This document shows positions 43,097 through 55,188 of a stretch of 64,000 nt of DNA, in pieces (positions within the stretch are counted from its first letter, which is position 1; every line of letters starts with the position of its first letter). A program made the position numbers and the translations under genes. The notes under the pieces were generated by a model. The model was not told where the DNA came from, searched no databases, and worked only from the letters and a program-made list of their open reading frames with translations. Origin of the DNA: Betaproteobacteria bacterium (GTDB lineage Bacteria > Pseudomonadota > Gammaproteobacteria > Burkholderiales > Casimicrobiaceae); NCBI GenBank assembly GCA_016720425.1, contig JADKKQ010000003.1:186001-250000 (forward strand), read 5' to 3'.

Positions 43097-44862
43097 TCAG
43101 TACGTCCGCGCCTTGGGCGGGAAGGCGTCGACCGACAGCGGCTTCATGTTGACCGGCTTGTAGGTCAGCCGGTTCCCCTCGCGGTACCACAGCGTGTGCT
43201 TCATGAAGTTGGGGTCGTCGCGGTCGGGATAGTCGCTGCGCGCCTGCGCACCGCGCGATTCCCGGCGCGCCTCGGCCGAGACGACGGTCGCCTTCGCGGT
43301 CTCGATCAGGTTGTCGAGCTCCAGCGCCTCGACTCGCGCGGTGTTGAAGGTCCGGCTCTTGTCCTTGATCGCCGTGCGGCGCACGCGCTCTTCGATCTCC
43401 ATCACCCTGGCGACGCCGGAGGACAGCAACTCCTGGTTACGGAACACGCCGCAGTGCGCCTGCATGGTCTTGCGCAGCGCGTTGCCGACGTCCGGCACCG
43501 ACTCGCCGGTCGTCGCGCCGTCGAGCCGCGCCAGCCTGGCGCGCGCGACGTCGCCGGCGTCGGCCGGCAGCGGCTTGTGCGCCCGGCCCTTCAGGCCCTG
43601 GGCGACGATGAAGTCGCCGGCGGCGCGGCCGAACACGACGATGTCGAGCAGCGAATTGGTGCCCAGCCGGTTGGCGCCGTGCACCGAGACGCAGGCGCAC
43701 TCGCCGACCGCGTAGAGCCCCTCGACCACCGCCTTCCAGTCGTCGCCCTTCGGCGCCACGACCTGGCCGTGGACGTTGGTCGGGATGCCACCCATCTGGT
43801 AGTGGATCGTCGGCACCACCGGGATCGGCTCCTTGATGCAGTCGACGTTGGCGAACTTGAGCGCGATCTCGCGGATCGACGGCAGGCGCTTGAGGATGAC
43901 GTCGGGACCGAGGTGGTCGAGCTTCAGCAGCACATGGTCCTTCTCGGGGCCGCAGCCGCGGCCTTCCTTGATTTCCTGGTCCATCGAGCGCGAGACGACG
44001 TCGCGCGAGGCGAGGTCCTTGGCGTTCGGCGCGTAGCGCTCCATGAAGCGCTCGCCGTTGCAGTTGAGCAGGATGCCGCCCTCGCCGCGCACGCCCTCGG
44101 TGATCAGCACGCCGGCGCCGGCGACGCCGGTCGGGTGGAACTGCCAGAACTCCATGTCCTGCAGCGGGATCCCGGCGCGCGCGGCCATGCCGAGCCCGTC
44201 GCCGGTGTTGATGAAGGCGTTGGTCGAGGCGGCGAAGATGCGGCCGGCGCCGCCGGTCGCGAACAGCGTCGCCTTGGCCTGGAGGATCATCACCTCGCCG
44301 GTCTCCATCTCCAGCGCGACCACGCCGAGGACGTCGCCGGCGGCGTCGCGGACGAGGTCGAGCGCCATCCACTCGACGAAGAACTGCGTGCGCGCGCGCA
44401 CGTTGCGCTGGTACAGCGTGTGCAGCAGCGCGTGGCCGGTGCGGTCGGCCGCGGCGCAGGCGCGCTGCACCGGCTTCTCGCCGAAGTTCGCGGTGTGGCC
44501 GCCGAACGGGCGCTGGTAGATCGTGCCGTCGGCGTTGCGGTCGAACGGCATGCCGAAGTGCTCGAGCTCGTAGACGACCTTCGGCGCCTCTTGCACATGA
44601 ACTCGATCGCGTCCTGGTCGCCGAGCCAGTCGGAGCCCTTGATCGTGTCGTACATGTGCCACAGCCAGCTGTCCTCGGACATGTTGCCGAGCGAGGCGCC
44701 GATCCCGCCCTGCGCGGCGACGGTGTGCGAGCGGGTCGGGAACACCTTGGACAGCACGGCGACCGACAGGCCCGCTTCGGCGAGCTGCAGCGAGGCGCGC
44801 ATGCCGGAGCCGCCGGCACCGACGACCAGCGCATCGAATTTGCGAACGGGTAGCTGACTCAT
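43097..44862 (-). CDS. sdhA: Succinate dehydrogenase flavoprotein subunit (frameshifted as sequenced)
   Basis: This is the catalytic subunit of complex II, oxidising succinate to fumarate. The covalent FAD His is about H46 in TRSHTVAAQGG, and the substrate-binding HPTG and RGEGG motifs are present. The frame is interrupted after DAIEFMCK. One base is missing between 44590 and 44591 (a GG read as G on the minus strand), and the protein continues in another frame from EAPKVVYELEHFG. Corrected length is about 588 residues, normal. The ATG at 44862 overlaps the sdhD stop (ATGA). A sequencing deletion is more likely than a real mutation. Confidence 0.94.
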
Positions 44863-45215
44863 GCCTTGATGCCCCAGAGCAGTTGGATCGTCCAGCCGAG
44901 GTAGGCGACCAGCACGGCCGCGGCGGCGACCTGCAGCGTCAGCCGCACGCCCACCGGCTTGACGTAGTCCATGAAGATGTCGCGGACGCCGATCCACGCG
45001 TGGTAGAGCAGCGACACCATGAACAGGAAGGTCGCGAGCTTGAACGCGGCGTGCGCGAACAGCGCCTGCCAGAGGCCGTAGTCGAACCCGCCGTTCCAGA
45101 GCGCGACGGCCAGCAGCAGCAGCGTGTACAGCGCCATCAGCACGGCGGTCACCCGCTGCAGCAGCCAGTCCTTGAGCCCGTAGTGGGCTCCCACCGCCTG
45201 CCGCCGCGTCACCAT
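44859..45215 (-). CDS. sdhD: Succinate dehydrogenase membrane anchor subunit
   Basis: This 118-residue protein has three transmembrane helices (about residues 28-47, 57-80 and 92-113) and anchors SdhAB to the inner membrane. SLLYHAWIGVRDIFMDYV includes the His likely to coordinate heme b and the Asp/Tyr region near the quinone site. The start overlaps the sdhC end by 7 bp and its stop overlaps sdhA by 4 bp, so the whole set is translationally coupled. Confidence 0.92.
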   Translation of the reverse strand: MVTRRQAVGAHYGLKDWLLQRVTAVLMALYTLLLLAVALWNGGFDYGLWQALFAHAAFKLATFLFMVSLLYHAWIGVRDIFMDYVKPVGVRLTLQVAAAAVLVAYLGWTIQLLWGIKA

Positions 45216-45607
45216 AGCCGGACTCCCACGATCAGCGTGAGCGCGAGGCTCACCACGAGGACGACGACGCTCGACTGCCGCGCCGGGGCGAGCTCGATGC
45301 CCCGGTGCAGGTCGAGCAGCAGATACCGGATCCCGGCGCAGAAGTGGTGCAGGTACGCCCAGGCGAAGCCCAGCAGCAGCAGCTTGGCCAGCGGATGGGC
45401 GACCAGCGACTTCAGCGCCGCGAAGGACTCGGCCGAGGCAAGGCTCATGCCGACACCGGCGAGCAGCACGGGAATCGCGAACAGGAACAGCACGGCCCCG
45501 CTGATCCGGTGCAGGATCGACACGATGCCCGGCAGCGGCAAGCGGATCCTGACCAGGTTGAGGTAGACCGGCCGCGGCTTGACCACAGGTCGCTCGATGG
45601 CGGACAT
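45209..45607 (-). CDS. sdhC: Succinate dehydrogenase cytochrome b556 subunit
   Basis: This 132-residue membrane subunit has three helices. RPVYLNLVRIRLPLPGIVSILHRISGA, spread over residues 12-39, carries the conserved Ser/Arg quinone-site region, and HHFCAGIRYLLLD near residue 87 has the heme-ligand His. It is the first gene of sdhCDAB-sdhE-gltA. A TATAAT box lies about 107 bp upstream. Confidence 0.94.
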   Translation of the reverse strand: MSAIERPVVKPRPVYLNLVRIRLPLPGIVSILHRISGAVLFLFAIPVLLAGVGMSLASAESFAALKSLVAHPLAKLLLLGFAWAYLHHFCAGIRYLLLDLHRGIELAPARQSSVVVLVVSLALTLIVGVRLW

Positions 45608-45713
45608 AGGCGTTTACTCGTCGCGGGAAATGGGAATCGGAGCCGACCGCTGCCGACCGTTCACGGCGGGGATGCCGGCCGTGGCGCGGAAAGGCGAGTG
45701 TGCATAGCAACAA

Positions 45714-45719
45714 ATTATA
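45714..45719 (-). promoter_or_regulatory. Candidate -10 box of the sdhCDAB-gltA operon
   Basis: A perfect TATAAT (in CGCTATAATTTG) lies on the minus strand with a start point predicted near 45707, leaving a leader of about 100 nt before sdhC. No good -35 is visible 16-18 bp upstream, so an activator may be needed. The remaining part of 45608-45798 contains nothing else recognisable. Confidence 0.5.
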
Positions 45720-45798
45720 GCGTGATTCGCCGCGCCGGCGCGGCGCCCCGGCGTTTCGGCCGCGTGTCCAACCGGTGCTGCCCAGGGCGCCGGGCCGG

Positions 45799-46530
45799 TC
45801 ATCCGAGCTCGTTCAGGTAGTGATGGTGCGCGGTGGTGCACAGCCCGCGCCGCCACTCGACCGGCCGATCGCCCCAGGTCAGCGTCACCCGGTCGACCGA
45901 CAGCAGCGGCGTGCCGGGTTCGACCGCGAGGACGGCGGCGGTCGCCGCGTCGGCCGCGAGCGCCCGGATCCTCTCCTGCGCCTTCAGCATGCGCACCCCG
46001 AACTGGGTCTCGAAGAAACTGTACATCGACCCGTGGTAGGCATCGACCCGCGCCTTGGTCAGGCCCTTGAACGCCGCAGCGGGCAGCGTGATCTCGTCCA
46101 GCACCGTCGGCACGCCGTCGTAGTCGAGGACGCGCCGGAGCACGATCACCGGCTCGCCGGGCTTGAGGTCCAGGAGCCGGGCGGCCTCGGCGCCCGCCTT
46201 GCCGCGCCGTACGTCGAGCAGGCGGCTGACCGGGTGGACGTCCAGCTCGTCGTTGCGCCGGATGCGCAGGAACCGGAACATCGAGGCCTTCTCCTCGGTG
46301 TGCGTGGCGACGAAGGTTCCCTTCCCCTGCCGGCGGACGACGAGGTTGTCGGCGGCGAGCGCGTCGATCGCCTTGCGCACCGTGCCCTGCGACACGCCGA
46401 AGCGCCCGGCGAGCTCCTGCTCGCTGGGGATCGCCTCCGCCGGCCGCCACTCGCCGGCAGCGAGACTCGCCTCCAGCAGACCCTTGATCTGCAGGTAGAG
46501 GGGTCGAAAGGACGGGGCAGTCGAGCTCAT
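45799..46530 (-). CDS. GntR/HutC-family transcriptional regulator
   Basis: This is a 243-residue regulator. The N-terminal winged helix-turn-helix (about residues 10-75, IPSEQELAGRFGVSQGTVRKAIDAL in the core) is followed by a UTRA effector domain (about 95-238). It sits between the sdh operon and divergent mdh, a conserved betaproteobacterial position for a TCA-linked GntR gene. A candidate operator with TCTTAT/ATAAGA half-sites lies in the 300-bp divergent region (46531-46830). The effector ligand is unknown; a TCA or C3 acid is plausible because a similar site occurs at prpE. Confidence 0.9.
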   Translation of the reverse strand: MSSTAPSFRPLYLQIKGLLEASLAAGEWRPAEAIPSEQELAGRFGVSQGTVRKAIDALAADNLVVRRQGKGTFVATHTEEKASMFRFLRIRRNDELDVHPVSRLLDVRRGKAGAEAARLLDLKPGEPVIVLRRVLDYDGVPTVLDEITLPAAAFKGLTKARVDAYHGSMYSFFETQFGVRMLKAQERIRALAADAATAAVLAVEPGTPLLSVDRVTLTWGDRPVEWRRGLCTTAHHHYLNELG

Positions 46531-46615
46531 CGCAGTCGAGGCGTTGGCGAGCGAAATTGTTGCGGCGCGGCAAAGCCATTATCGGCCGCACGGTCGGCGG
46601 CTGTCCAATGGCGGT

Positions 46616-46642
46616 CTTATGTCATTTATAAGATACAAGACT
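46616..46642 (+). promoter_or_regulatory. Candidate GntR operator upstream of mdh
   Basis: The inverted half-sites TCTTAT (46616-46621) and ATAAGA (46628-46633) are followed by TACAAGACT. TAAGATACAAGACT (46629-46642) differs by one base from the motif upstream of prpE. The site ends just before the -35 of the mdh promoter and lies 86 bp from the divergent gntR start, so it could control either gene. Confidence 0.55.
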
Positions 46643-46645
46643 CGA

Positions 46646-46675
46646 TTGACACTGTCCAGACCGGCGGCCTAGAAT
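46646..46675 (+). promoter_or_regulatory. Sigma-70 promoter of mdh
   Basis: TTGACA (46646-46651) and TAGAAT (46670-46675) are separated by 18 bp. Start is predicted near 46682, leaving a leader of about 150 nt before mdh. This is one of the best consensus promoters in the window. Confidence 0.75.
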
Positions 46676-46830
46676 CGACCGTTGAATCTGGCGTCCGGCG
46701 GCCGTGAATCCGGCGGTCGCGCCGCAGCGCAACAAATCATCGGGAATTCCCGCACTGCAACGGCAACTCGCAGCTGCCGCCAGGCGCGCGCTTCCCGTCC
46801 CCTGCCGTCCCCCGACCCGAGGAGAGCAAG

Positions 46831-47817
46831 ATGAAAAAACCCGTCCGCGTCGCAGTCACCGGTGCCGCCGGCCAGATCGGCTACAGCCTGCTGTTCCGCA
46901 TCGCCGCCGGCGAGATGCTCGGCCGCGACCAGCCGGTCATCCTGCAGCTGCTCGAGCTGCCGGTCGACAAGGCGCAGGCGGCGCTCAAGGGCGTGATGAT
47001 GGAAATCGAGGACTGCGCCTTCCCGCTCGTCCACGGCATGGTCGGCACCTCCGATCCGATGGCGGCCTTCAAGGACGCCGACGTCGCGCTGCTCGTCGGC
47101 GCGCGCCCGCGCGGCCCGGGAATGGAGCGCAAGGACCTGCTGCTCGAGAACGCCAAGATCTTCACCGTCCAGGGCAAGGCGCTCGACGCCGTCGCCAGCC
47201 GCGACGTCCGGGTGCTGGTCGTCGGCAATCCGGCCAACACCAACGGCTACATCGCCATGAAGTCGGCACCCTCGCTGCCGAAGAAGAACTTCACCGCGAT
47301 GCTGCGCCTCGACCACAACCGCGCGCTGTCGCAGATCGCCGCCCGCACCGGCAAGCCGGTGGACGCGATCGACAAGCTCATCGTCTGGGGCAACCACTCG
47401 CCCACGATGTACGCCGATTACCGTTTCGCCACCATCGACGGGCAGTCGGTCAAGGCGATGATCAACGACGAGGAGTGGAACCGCAACGTCTTCCTGCCCA
47501 CCGTCGGCAAGCGCGGCGCCGCGATCATCGAGGCGCGCGGCCTGTCGTCGGCCGCGTCGGCGGCCAACGCCGCGATCGACCACGTCCACGACTGGGTGCT
47601 CGGCAGCAACGGCAAGTGGGTGACCATGGGCGTTCCCTCCGACGGCAGCTACGGCATTCCGGAAGACGTGATGTACGGCGTGCCGGTGACCTGTGCCGGC
47701 GGCGAATACACGCGCATCGCGGGCCTCGAGATCGACGCCTTCTCGCGCGAGAGGATGAACGCCACGCTGAAGGAGCTCGAGGAGGAGCGCGCCGGCGTCG
47801 CCTCGCTGCTGGGCTGA
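46831..47817 (+). CDS. mdh: Malate dehydrogenase
   Basis: This 328-residue NAD-dependent enzyme interconverts malate and oxaloacetate. The nucleotide-binding TGAAGQIGYSLLFRIA is at the N-terminus, the substrate arginines lie in ARPRGPGMERKDLL, NPANTNGYIAMKSAP is near residue 131, and the catalytic His is in VWGNHSPTMY near 188. It belongs to the longer betaproteobacterial/cytosolic-eukaryote-like group, not the E. coli type. A GAGGAG ribosome site precedes the ATG. It heads the rightward set of TCA genes. Confidence 0.97.
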   Translation: MKKPVRVAVTGAAGQIGYSLLFRIAAGEMLGRDQPVILQLLELPVDKAQAALKGVMMEIEDCAFPLVHGMVGTSDPMAAFKDADVALLVGARPRGPGMERKDLLLENAKIFTVQGKALDAVASRDVRVLVVGNPANTNGYIAMKSAPSLPKKNFTAMLRLDHNRALSQIAARTGKPVDAIDKLIVWGNHSPTMYADYRFATIDGQSVKAMINDEEWNRNVFLPTVGKRGAAIIEARGLSSAASAANAAIDHVHDWVLGSNGKWVTMGVPSDGSYGIPEDVMYGVPVTCAGGEYTRIAGLEIDAFSRERMNATLKELEEERAGVASLLG

Positions 47818-47836
47818 CGCGCCGCCGCAGCCACCG

Positions 47837-48898
47837 ATGCCCGACCGGTTGCCTGGCCCGCCTGCGCACCGCGCGCCCGAGGGTTCGTCCCCGGCGCGCT
47901 CGGGCCGGCTCGCGCCGCAGGCCGCGCTGTATGGCCGGGACCGGCCGCTGCCGGCGCTGGCACCCTGCGTCCACTACGCGGGCAGCGAGCGTTTCATCGC
48001 CAAGGCGCTGGCGCTGCAGGGCGAGCGCCGGCTGAACTTCGACGTCGCCGCCGATTGCGAGGACGGCGCACCGGTCGGCGGCGAGCGCGAGCACGCGCGG
48101 ATGATCGCGCGGCTGATCGCCGGCGACGGCAACCGCTGCGACCGGGCGGGCGCGCGCATCCACGACCTGTCGCACCCCGCCTGGCGCGACGACCTCGAGA
48201 TCCTCGTCGGCGAATGCGGCGACCGCCTCGCCTTCCTGACGCTGCCCAAGGCCGAGTCGGCCGACGACGTGCTGCGCTTCGCCGATGCGGTCGCGCTCGG
48301 CGTCGCGCGCCGCGGGCTCGGGCGCGAGATTCCGCTGGCGGTGATGATCGAGACCCACGGGGCCGTCCACGACGCCTGGCGCATCGCCGCGGTGCCGGGA
48401 CTGGTCAGCCTGGACTTCGGCACCCTCGATTTCGTCAGCGCCCACCACGGCGCGATTCCCGCCGCGGCGATGGAGAGCCCGGGCCAGTTCGACCATCCGC
48501 TGCTGCGGCGGGCCAAGTGCGAGACGGCCGCGGCCGCGCTGGCCCATGCGGTGGTGCCGGCCCACGGCGTCACCCGCGCGCTCGACGACCCGCAGGCGGT
48601 CTTCGAGGACGCGCGGCGCGCCCGGCAGGAGTTCGGCTTCCTGCGGATGTGGAGCATCCACCCGTCGCAGATCGAGCCGATCGTGCGCGCGATGCAACCC
48701 TCGCCCGCCGAGATATCCGAGGCGGCCGCGGTGCTGGCCGCCGCGCAGGCGGCCGACTGGGCGCCGCTGGCCGCCGCCGGCAAGCTGCACGATCGCGGCT
48801 CCTACCGCTACTTCTGGAGCGTCCTCCAGCGCGCGCACGCGGCGGGCACCGCGCTGCCCGATTCGGCGGCGGGATACTTCGACGCGACCCATGATTGA
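47837..48898 (+). CDS. HpcH/HpaI aldolase/citrate lyase family protein
   Basis: This 353-residue TIM-barrel protein is of the citrate-lyase-beta/CoA-ester-lyase type. DVAADCEDGAP near residue 70 carries the Mg-binding acids, VMIETHGAVHDAWRIA contains the active Glu, and SLDFGTLDF the second acid; WSIHPSQIEPI closes the barrel. The first 35 residues are Pro/Ala-rich, so the true start may be further downstream. Located 19 bp after mdh, it probably shares its transcript. The reaction is unknown; relatives cleave malyl- or citramalyl-type CoA esters. Confidence 0.87.
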   Translation: MPDRLPGPPAHRAPEGSSPARSGRLAPQAALYGRDRPLPALAPCVHYAGSERFIAKALALQGERRLNFDVAADCEDGAPVGGEREHARMIARLIAGDGNRCDRAGARIHDLSHPAWRDDLEILVGECGDRLAFLTLPKAESADDVLRFADAVALGVARRGLGREIPLAVMIETHGAVHDAWRIAAVPGLVSLDFGTLDFVSAHHGAIPAAAMESPGQFDHPLLRRAKCETAAAALAHAVVPAHGVTRALDDPQAVFEDARRARQEFGFLRMWSIHPSQIEPIVRAMQPSPAEISEAAAVLAAAQAADWAPLAAAGKLHDRGSYRYFWSVLQRAHAAGTALPDSAAGYFDATHD

Positions 48899-48931
48899 GA
48901 ACGCACTCCCGCCCCGTTTCCAGGAGAAGCC

Positions 48932-49459
48932 ATGCCCCGCACGACCCGCATCCCGCTGCTCGCACTCGCCGCGCTGTTCGCCTGCCCGGCCGCGTTCGCC
49001 GTCGACTACCCGAAGCTCAAGCCCGGGCAGTGGGAAATGACCACGACGAGCGACCGCCCCGGCACGCCGCCGCAGAAGTCGACGATCTGTTTCGACGCCG
49101 CGCTGCAGCAGGAGATGATCGACATGGGCAGCGGCATGCGCAAGGAACTGTGCAGCAAGAGCGACATCCGTCAGGCGGGTGCGCAGTTCATCACCGACAC
49201 CGAGTGCAAGTTCGGCAACTCGGTGGTCAGGTCGCACGCGGTCATGACGATGACGGGCGACACGGCCTATCGCACCGAGGCCGACACCAGCTACGAACCG
49301 CCGCTGATGAACGACCTGCGGCGGGCGAAGACCGTCGTCGAAGCCAGGTTCGTCGGCGCCTGCCGGGACGGGCTCGTTCCCGGCGACATCGTCACCGGCG
49401 CCGGGCAGAAGATCAACATCCGCCAGATGCAAACGGAGCGCGCGACCAAGGGCAAGTAG
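48932..49459 (+). CDS. DUF3617 family periplasmic protein
   Basis: This 175-residue protein has a signal peptide (RIPLLALAALFACPAAFA, cleavage before VDYPK). DUF3617 features include the LKPGQWEMTTT start of the mature chain and paired cysteines in TICFDAAL, LCSKSD and TECKFG, probably disulfide-bonded. The function of the family is unknown. It lies between the citrate-lyase-like gene and acnB, a position with no clear functional meaning. Confidence 0.85.
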   Translation: MPRTTRIPLLALAALFACPAAFAVDYPKLKPGQWEMTTTSDRPGTPPQKSTICFDAALQQEMIDMGSGMRKELCSKSDIRQAGAQFITDTECKFGNSVVRSHAVMTMTGDTAYRTEADTSYEPPLMNDLRRAKTVVEARFVGACRDGLVPGDIVTGAGQKINIRQMQTERATKGK

Positions 49460-49549
49460 CCGCTGCCCGCGGGTGCTGCGGCCCGTCCTCAGTCGCGCCC
49501 TCCCTCCGCTTCCGCTTCGCCTCACCGCCCATTTCGCCAAGGAGACCTC

Positions 49550-52123
49550 ATGCTGCAAGCCTACCGCCAACACGCCGCCGAACGCGCCGCGCTCGGCATC
49601 CCGCCGCTGCCGCTCGACGCGGAGCAGACGGCCGCGCTGATCGAACTGATCAAGGCCCCGCCGGCCGGCGAGGAGGCGTTCCTCGTCGATCTGCTGACGC
49701 ACCGCGTGCCGCCCGGCGTCGACGATGCCGCCAAGGTCAAGGCGAGCTTTCTCGCCGCCGTCGCGCACGGCGACATCAAGGTCGGACTGATCGGCAAGGC
49801 CAAGGCGACCGAGCTGCTGGGCACGATGGTCGGCGGCTACAACGTCAAGCCGCTGATCGACCTCCTCGACGACCCCGAGGTCGCCGCGGTCGCCGCCGCC
49901 GCGCTCAAGAAGACGCTGCTGATGTTCGACTTCTTCCACGACGTCGCCGAGAAGGCGAAGGCCGGCAACGCGCACGCCAGGGCGGTGATCCAGAGCTGGG
50001 CCGAGGCCGAGTGGTTCACGTCGCGCCCCGAAGTGGCGAAGAAGATCACGGTGACGGTGTTCAAGGTCGCCGGCGAGACCAACACCGACGACCTGTCCCC
50101 GGCGCCCGACGCGTGGAGCCGCCCCGACATCCCGCTCCACTACCTCGCGATGCTGAAGAACGCCCGGCCCGGGATCACGCCCGAGGAGGACGGCAAGCGG
50201 GGGCCGATGAAGTTCATCGACGACCTCAAGAAGAAAGGCCACCTGGTCGCCTACGTCGGCGACGTCGTGGGCACCGGCTCGTCACGCAAGAGCGCGACCA
50301 ACAGCGTCATCTGGGCGACCGGCGAGGACATCCCCTTCGTGCCCAACAAGCGCTTCGGCGGCGTCACCCTCGGCGGCAAGATCGCCCCGATCTTTTTCAA
50401 CACGCAGGAGGACTCCGGCGCCCTGCCGATCGAGGTCGACGTGACGGCCTTCGCGATGGGCGACGTGATCGACATCCACCCCTACGACGGGAAGATCGAG
50501 AAGGACGGCAAGGTCGCCGCGACGTTCAGGATCAAGAGCGACGTGCTGTTCGACGAAGTCCGTGCGGGAGGCCGGATCAACCTCATCATCGGCCGTTCGC
50601 TCACCGCCAAGGCGCGCGAGTTCCTCGGTCTGCCCGCGAGCACCGTCTTCCGCCTGCCGACGCCGCCGGCGGCGAGCACGCGCGGCTTCACGCTGGCCCA
50701 GAAGATGGTCGGCCGCGCCTGCGGACTGCCGGAAGGCCAGGGCATCCGTCCCGGCACCTACTGCGAGCCGAGGATGACCACCGTCGGCAGCCAGGACACG
50801 ACCGGCCCGATGACCCGCGACGAGCTGAAGGACCTCGCCTGCCTGGGCTTCTCCGCCGACCTCGTGATGCAGTCGTTCTGCCACACCGCCGCCTACCCGA
50901 AGCCGGTGGACGTGAAGACGCACCGCGAGCTGCCGGCGTTCATCAGCAGCCGCGGCGGCGTGGCGCTGCGGCCCGGCGACGGCGTGATCCACAGCTGGCT
51001 CAACCGCCTGCTGCTGCCCGACACCGTCGGCACCGGCGGCGACAGCCACACGCGGTTTCCGATCGGCATCTCGTTCCCGGCGGGCTCGGGCCTCGTCGCC
51101 TTCGGTGCGGCGACCGGCGTGATGCCGCTCGACATGCCGGAGTCGGTGCTGGTGCGCTTCAAGGGCCGCATGCAGCCCGGCATCACGCTGCGCGACCTCG
51201 TGCACGCGATTCCGCTGTACGCGATCCGGCAGGGCCTGCTGACGGTGGCCAAGCAGGGCAAGATCAACGTCTTCTCCGGCCGCATCCTCGAGATCGAGGG
51301 CCTGCCGGACCTCAAGGTCGAGCAGGCGTTCGAGCTCTCCGACGCGTCGGCCGAGCGCAGCGCCGCGGGCTGCACCGTGCACCTCGACCAGGCGCCGGTC
51401 GTCGAGTACCTGCGGTCGAACGTGGTGCTGATGAGGAACATGATCGCCAACGGCTACCAGGACCGGCGCACGCTCGAGCGCCGGATCGCGGCGGTCGAGG
51501 CCTGGCTCGCCGATCCGCAGCTGCTGCAGCCCGACGCCGACGCCGAGTACGCGGCGGTGATCGAGATCGACCTCGACGACCTCCGGGAGCCGGTGCTCTG
51601 CTGCCCCAACGACCCCGACGACGCCAGGCTGCTCTCCGCCGTCGCCGGCACGAAGATCGACGAGGTGTTCATCGGCTCGTGCATGACCAACATCGGCCAC
51701 TTCCGCGCCGCCAGCAAGCTGCTCGAAGGCAAGCGTGACATCCCGGTGAAGCTGTGGGTCGCGCCGCCGACGCGGATGGACGCGGCCGAGCTGACCAAGG
51801 AAGGCCACTACGGCGTGTTCGGCACCGCCGGCGCCCGCACCGAGATGCCCGGCTGCAGCCTGTGCATGGGCAACCAGGCGCAGGTGCGCGAGGGCGCGAC
51901 GGTCGTCTCGACGTCGACCCGGAACTTCCCCAACCGGCTGGGCAAGAACACCAACGTCTACCTCGCGTCGGCCGAGCTGGCGGCGATCGCCTCGAAGCTG
52001 GGTCGGATCCCGACGGTCGCCGAGTACCACGCCGACATGGGGGTCATCAACGCCGATCGCGACCAGGTCTACCGCTACATGAACTTCGACCAGATCGACG
52101 AGTACGCGGCGACCGCCGGCTGA
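49550..52123 (+). CDS. acnB: Bifunctional aconitate hydratase 2/2-methylisocitrate dehydratase
   Basis: This 857-residue aconitase B converts citrate to isocitrate and can act on 2-methylisocitrate. The order is that of AcnB: an N-terminal HEAT-like domain (about 1-160), the swivel domain (about 165-380, with GDVVGTGSSRKSATNS), then the Fe-S catalytic domains. Cluster cysteines lie in GSCMTNIGHF and in PGCSLCMGNQ. AAGGAG precedes the ATG. It is followed by acnA, so both aconitase types are encoded side by side. The methylisocitrate activity would link to prpE in this window. Confidence 0.96.
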   Translation: MLQAYRQHAAERAALGIPPLPLDAEQTAALIELIKAPPAGEEAFLVDLLTHRVPPGVDDAAKVKASFLAAVAHGDIKVGLIGKAKATELLGTMVGGYNVKPLIDLLDDPEVAAVAAAALKKTLLMFDFFHDVAEKAKAGNAHARAVIQSWAEAEWFTSRPEVAKKITVTVFKVAGETNTDDLSPAPDAWSRPDIPLHYLAMLKNARPGITPEEDGKRGPMKFIDDLKKKGHLVAYVGDVVGTGSSRKSATNSVIWATGEDIPFVPNKRFGGVTLGGKIAPIFFNTQEDSGALPIEVDVTAFAMGDVIDIHPYDGKIEKDGKVAATFRIKSDVLFDEVRAGGRINLIIGRSLTAKAREFLGLPASTVFRLPTPPAASTRGFTLAQKMVGRACGLPEGQGIRPGTYCEPRMTTVGSQDTTGPMTRDELKDLACLGFSADLVMQSFCHTAAYPKPVDVKTHRELPAFISSRGGVALRPGDGVIHSWLNRLLLPDTVGTGGDSHTRFPIGISFPAGSGLVAFGAATGVMPLDMPESVLVRFKGRMQPGITLRDLVHAIPLYAIRQGLLTVAKQGKINVFSGRILEIEGLPDLKVEQAFELSDASAERSAAGCTVHLDQAPVVEYLRSNVVLMRNMIANGYQDRRTLERRIAAVEAWLADPQLLQPDADAEYAAVIEIDLDDLREPVLCCPNDPDDARLLSAVAGTKIDEVFIGSCMTNIGHFRAASKLLEGKRDIPVKLWVAPPTRMDAAELTKEGHYGVFGTAGARTEMPGCSLCMGNQAQVREGATVVSTSTRNFPNRLGKNTNVYLASAELAAIASKLGRIPTVAEYHADMGVINADRDQVYRYMNFDQIDEYAATAG

Positions 52124-52195
52124 CGACCGCGGCGGCGCGGGGCCCGGCACCCGCCGGGCCCGCCCGCCTGACGCCACCGAACCCGGGACCGAACC

Positions 52196-54886
<2,691 letters not shown>

Positions 54887-55188
54887 CCCGGGCGGGCCGC
54901 CTGCCTGCCCCGGTGGGCGGCGGGCCCACCGCCCACCCGCCCGGCCCCCGGCCGGCCCGCCGCCGCAGCCGACCGCCCGCGCGCCGCCGCCAGGCCCGCC
55001 CCCGCCTGCCCCATCCGCTGCGGCACGCGCTGCCGCCTGTGCCTGCGCCCCCGGTTCTCCCGGCGCCCGCGCTCGGCGCCGCGGCGGGGCGCCGCGGCCC
55101 CCAGCCCCTGCGGTTCGTGGTGGGGGGGGGCCCCGCGCCGGGCGGGGGGGCCCCACCCCCTCCCCCCCCCGGCCGCGGGCGGCGGTTC
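54887..55188. other. Low-complexity G/C junction between acnA and the EamA gene
   Basis: About 300 bp of G/C-only-like sequence with repeated runs of 7-10 G or C (for example 55122-55130 and 55142-55170). It replaces the acnA stop, the intergenic region and roughly the first 60 codons of the transporter gene. One CCGGTTCTC at 55051 recalls the ends of the dispersed element, which may mean a further damaged copy. Nothing else can be recognised. Confidence 0.7.
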
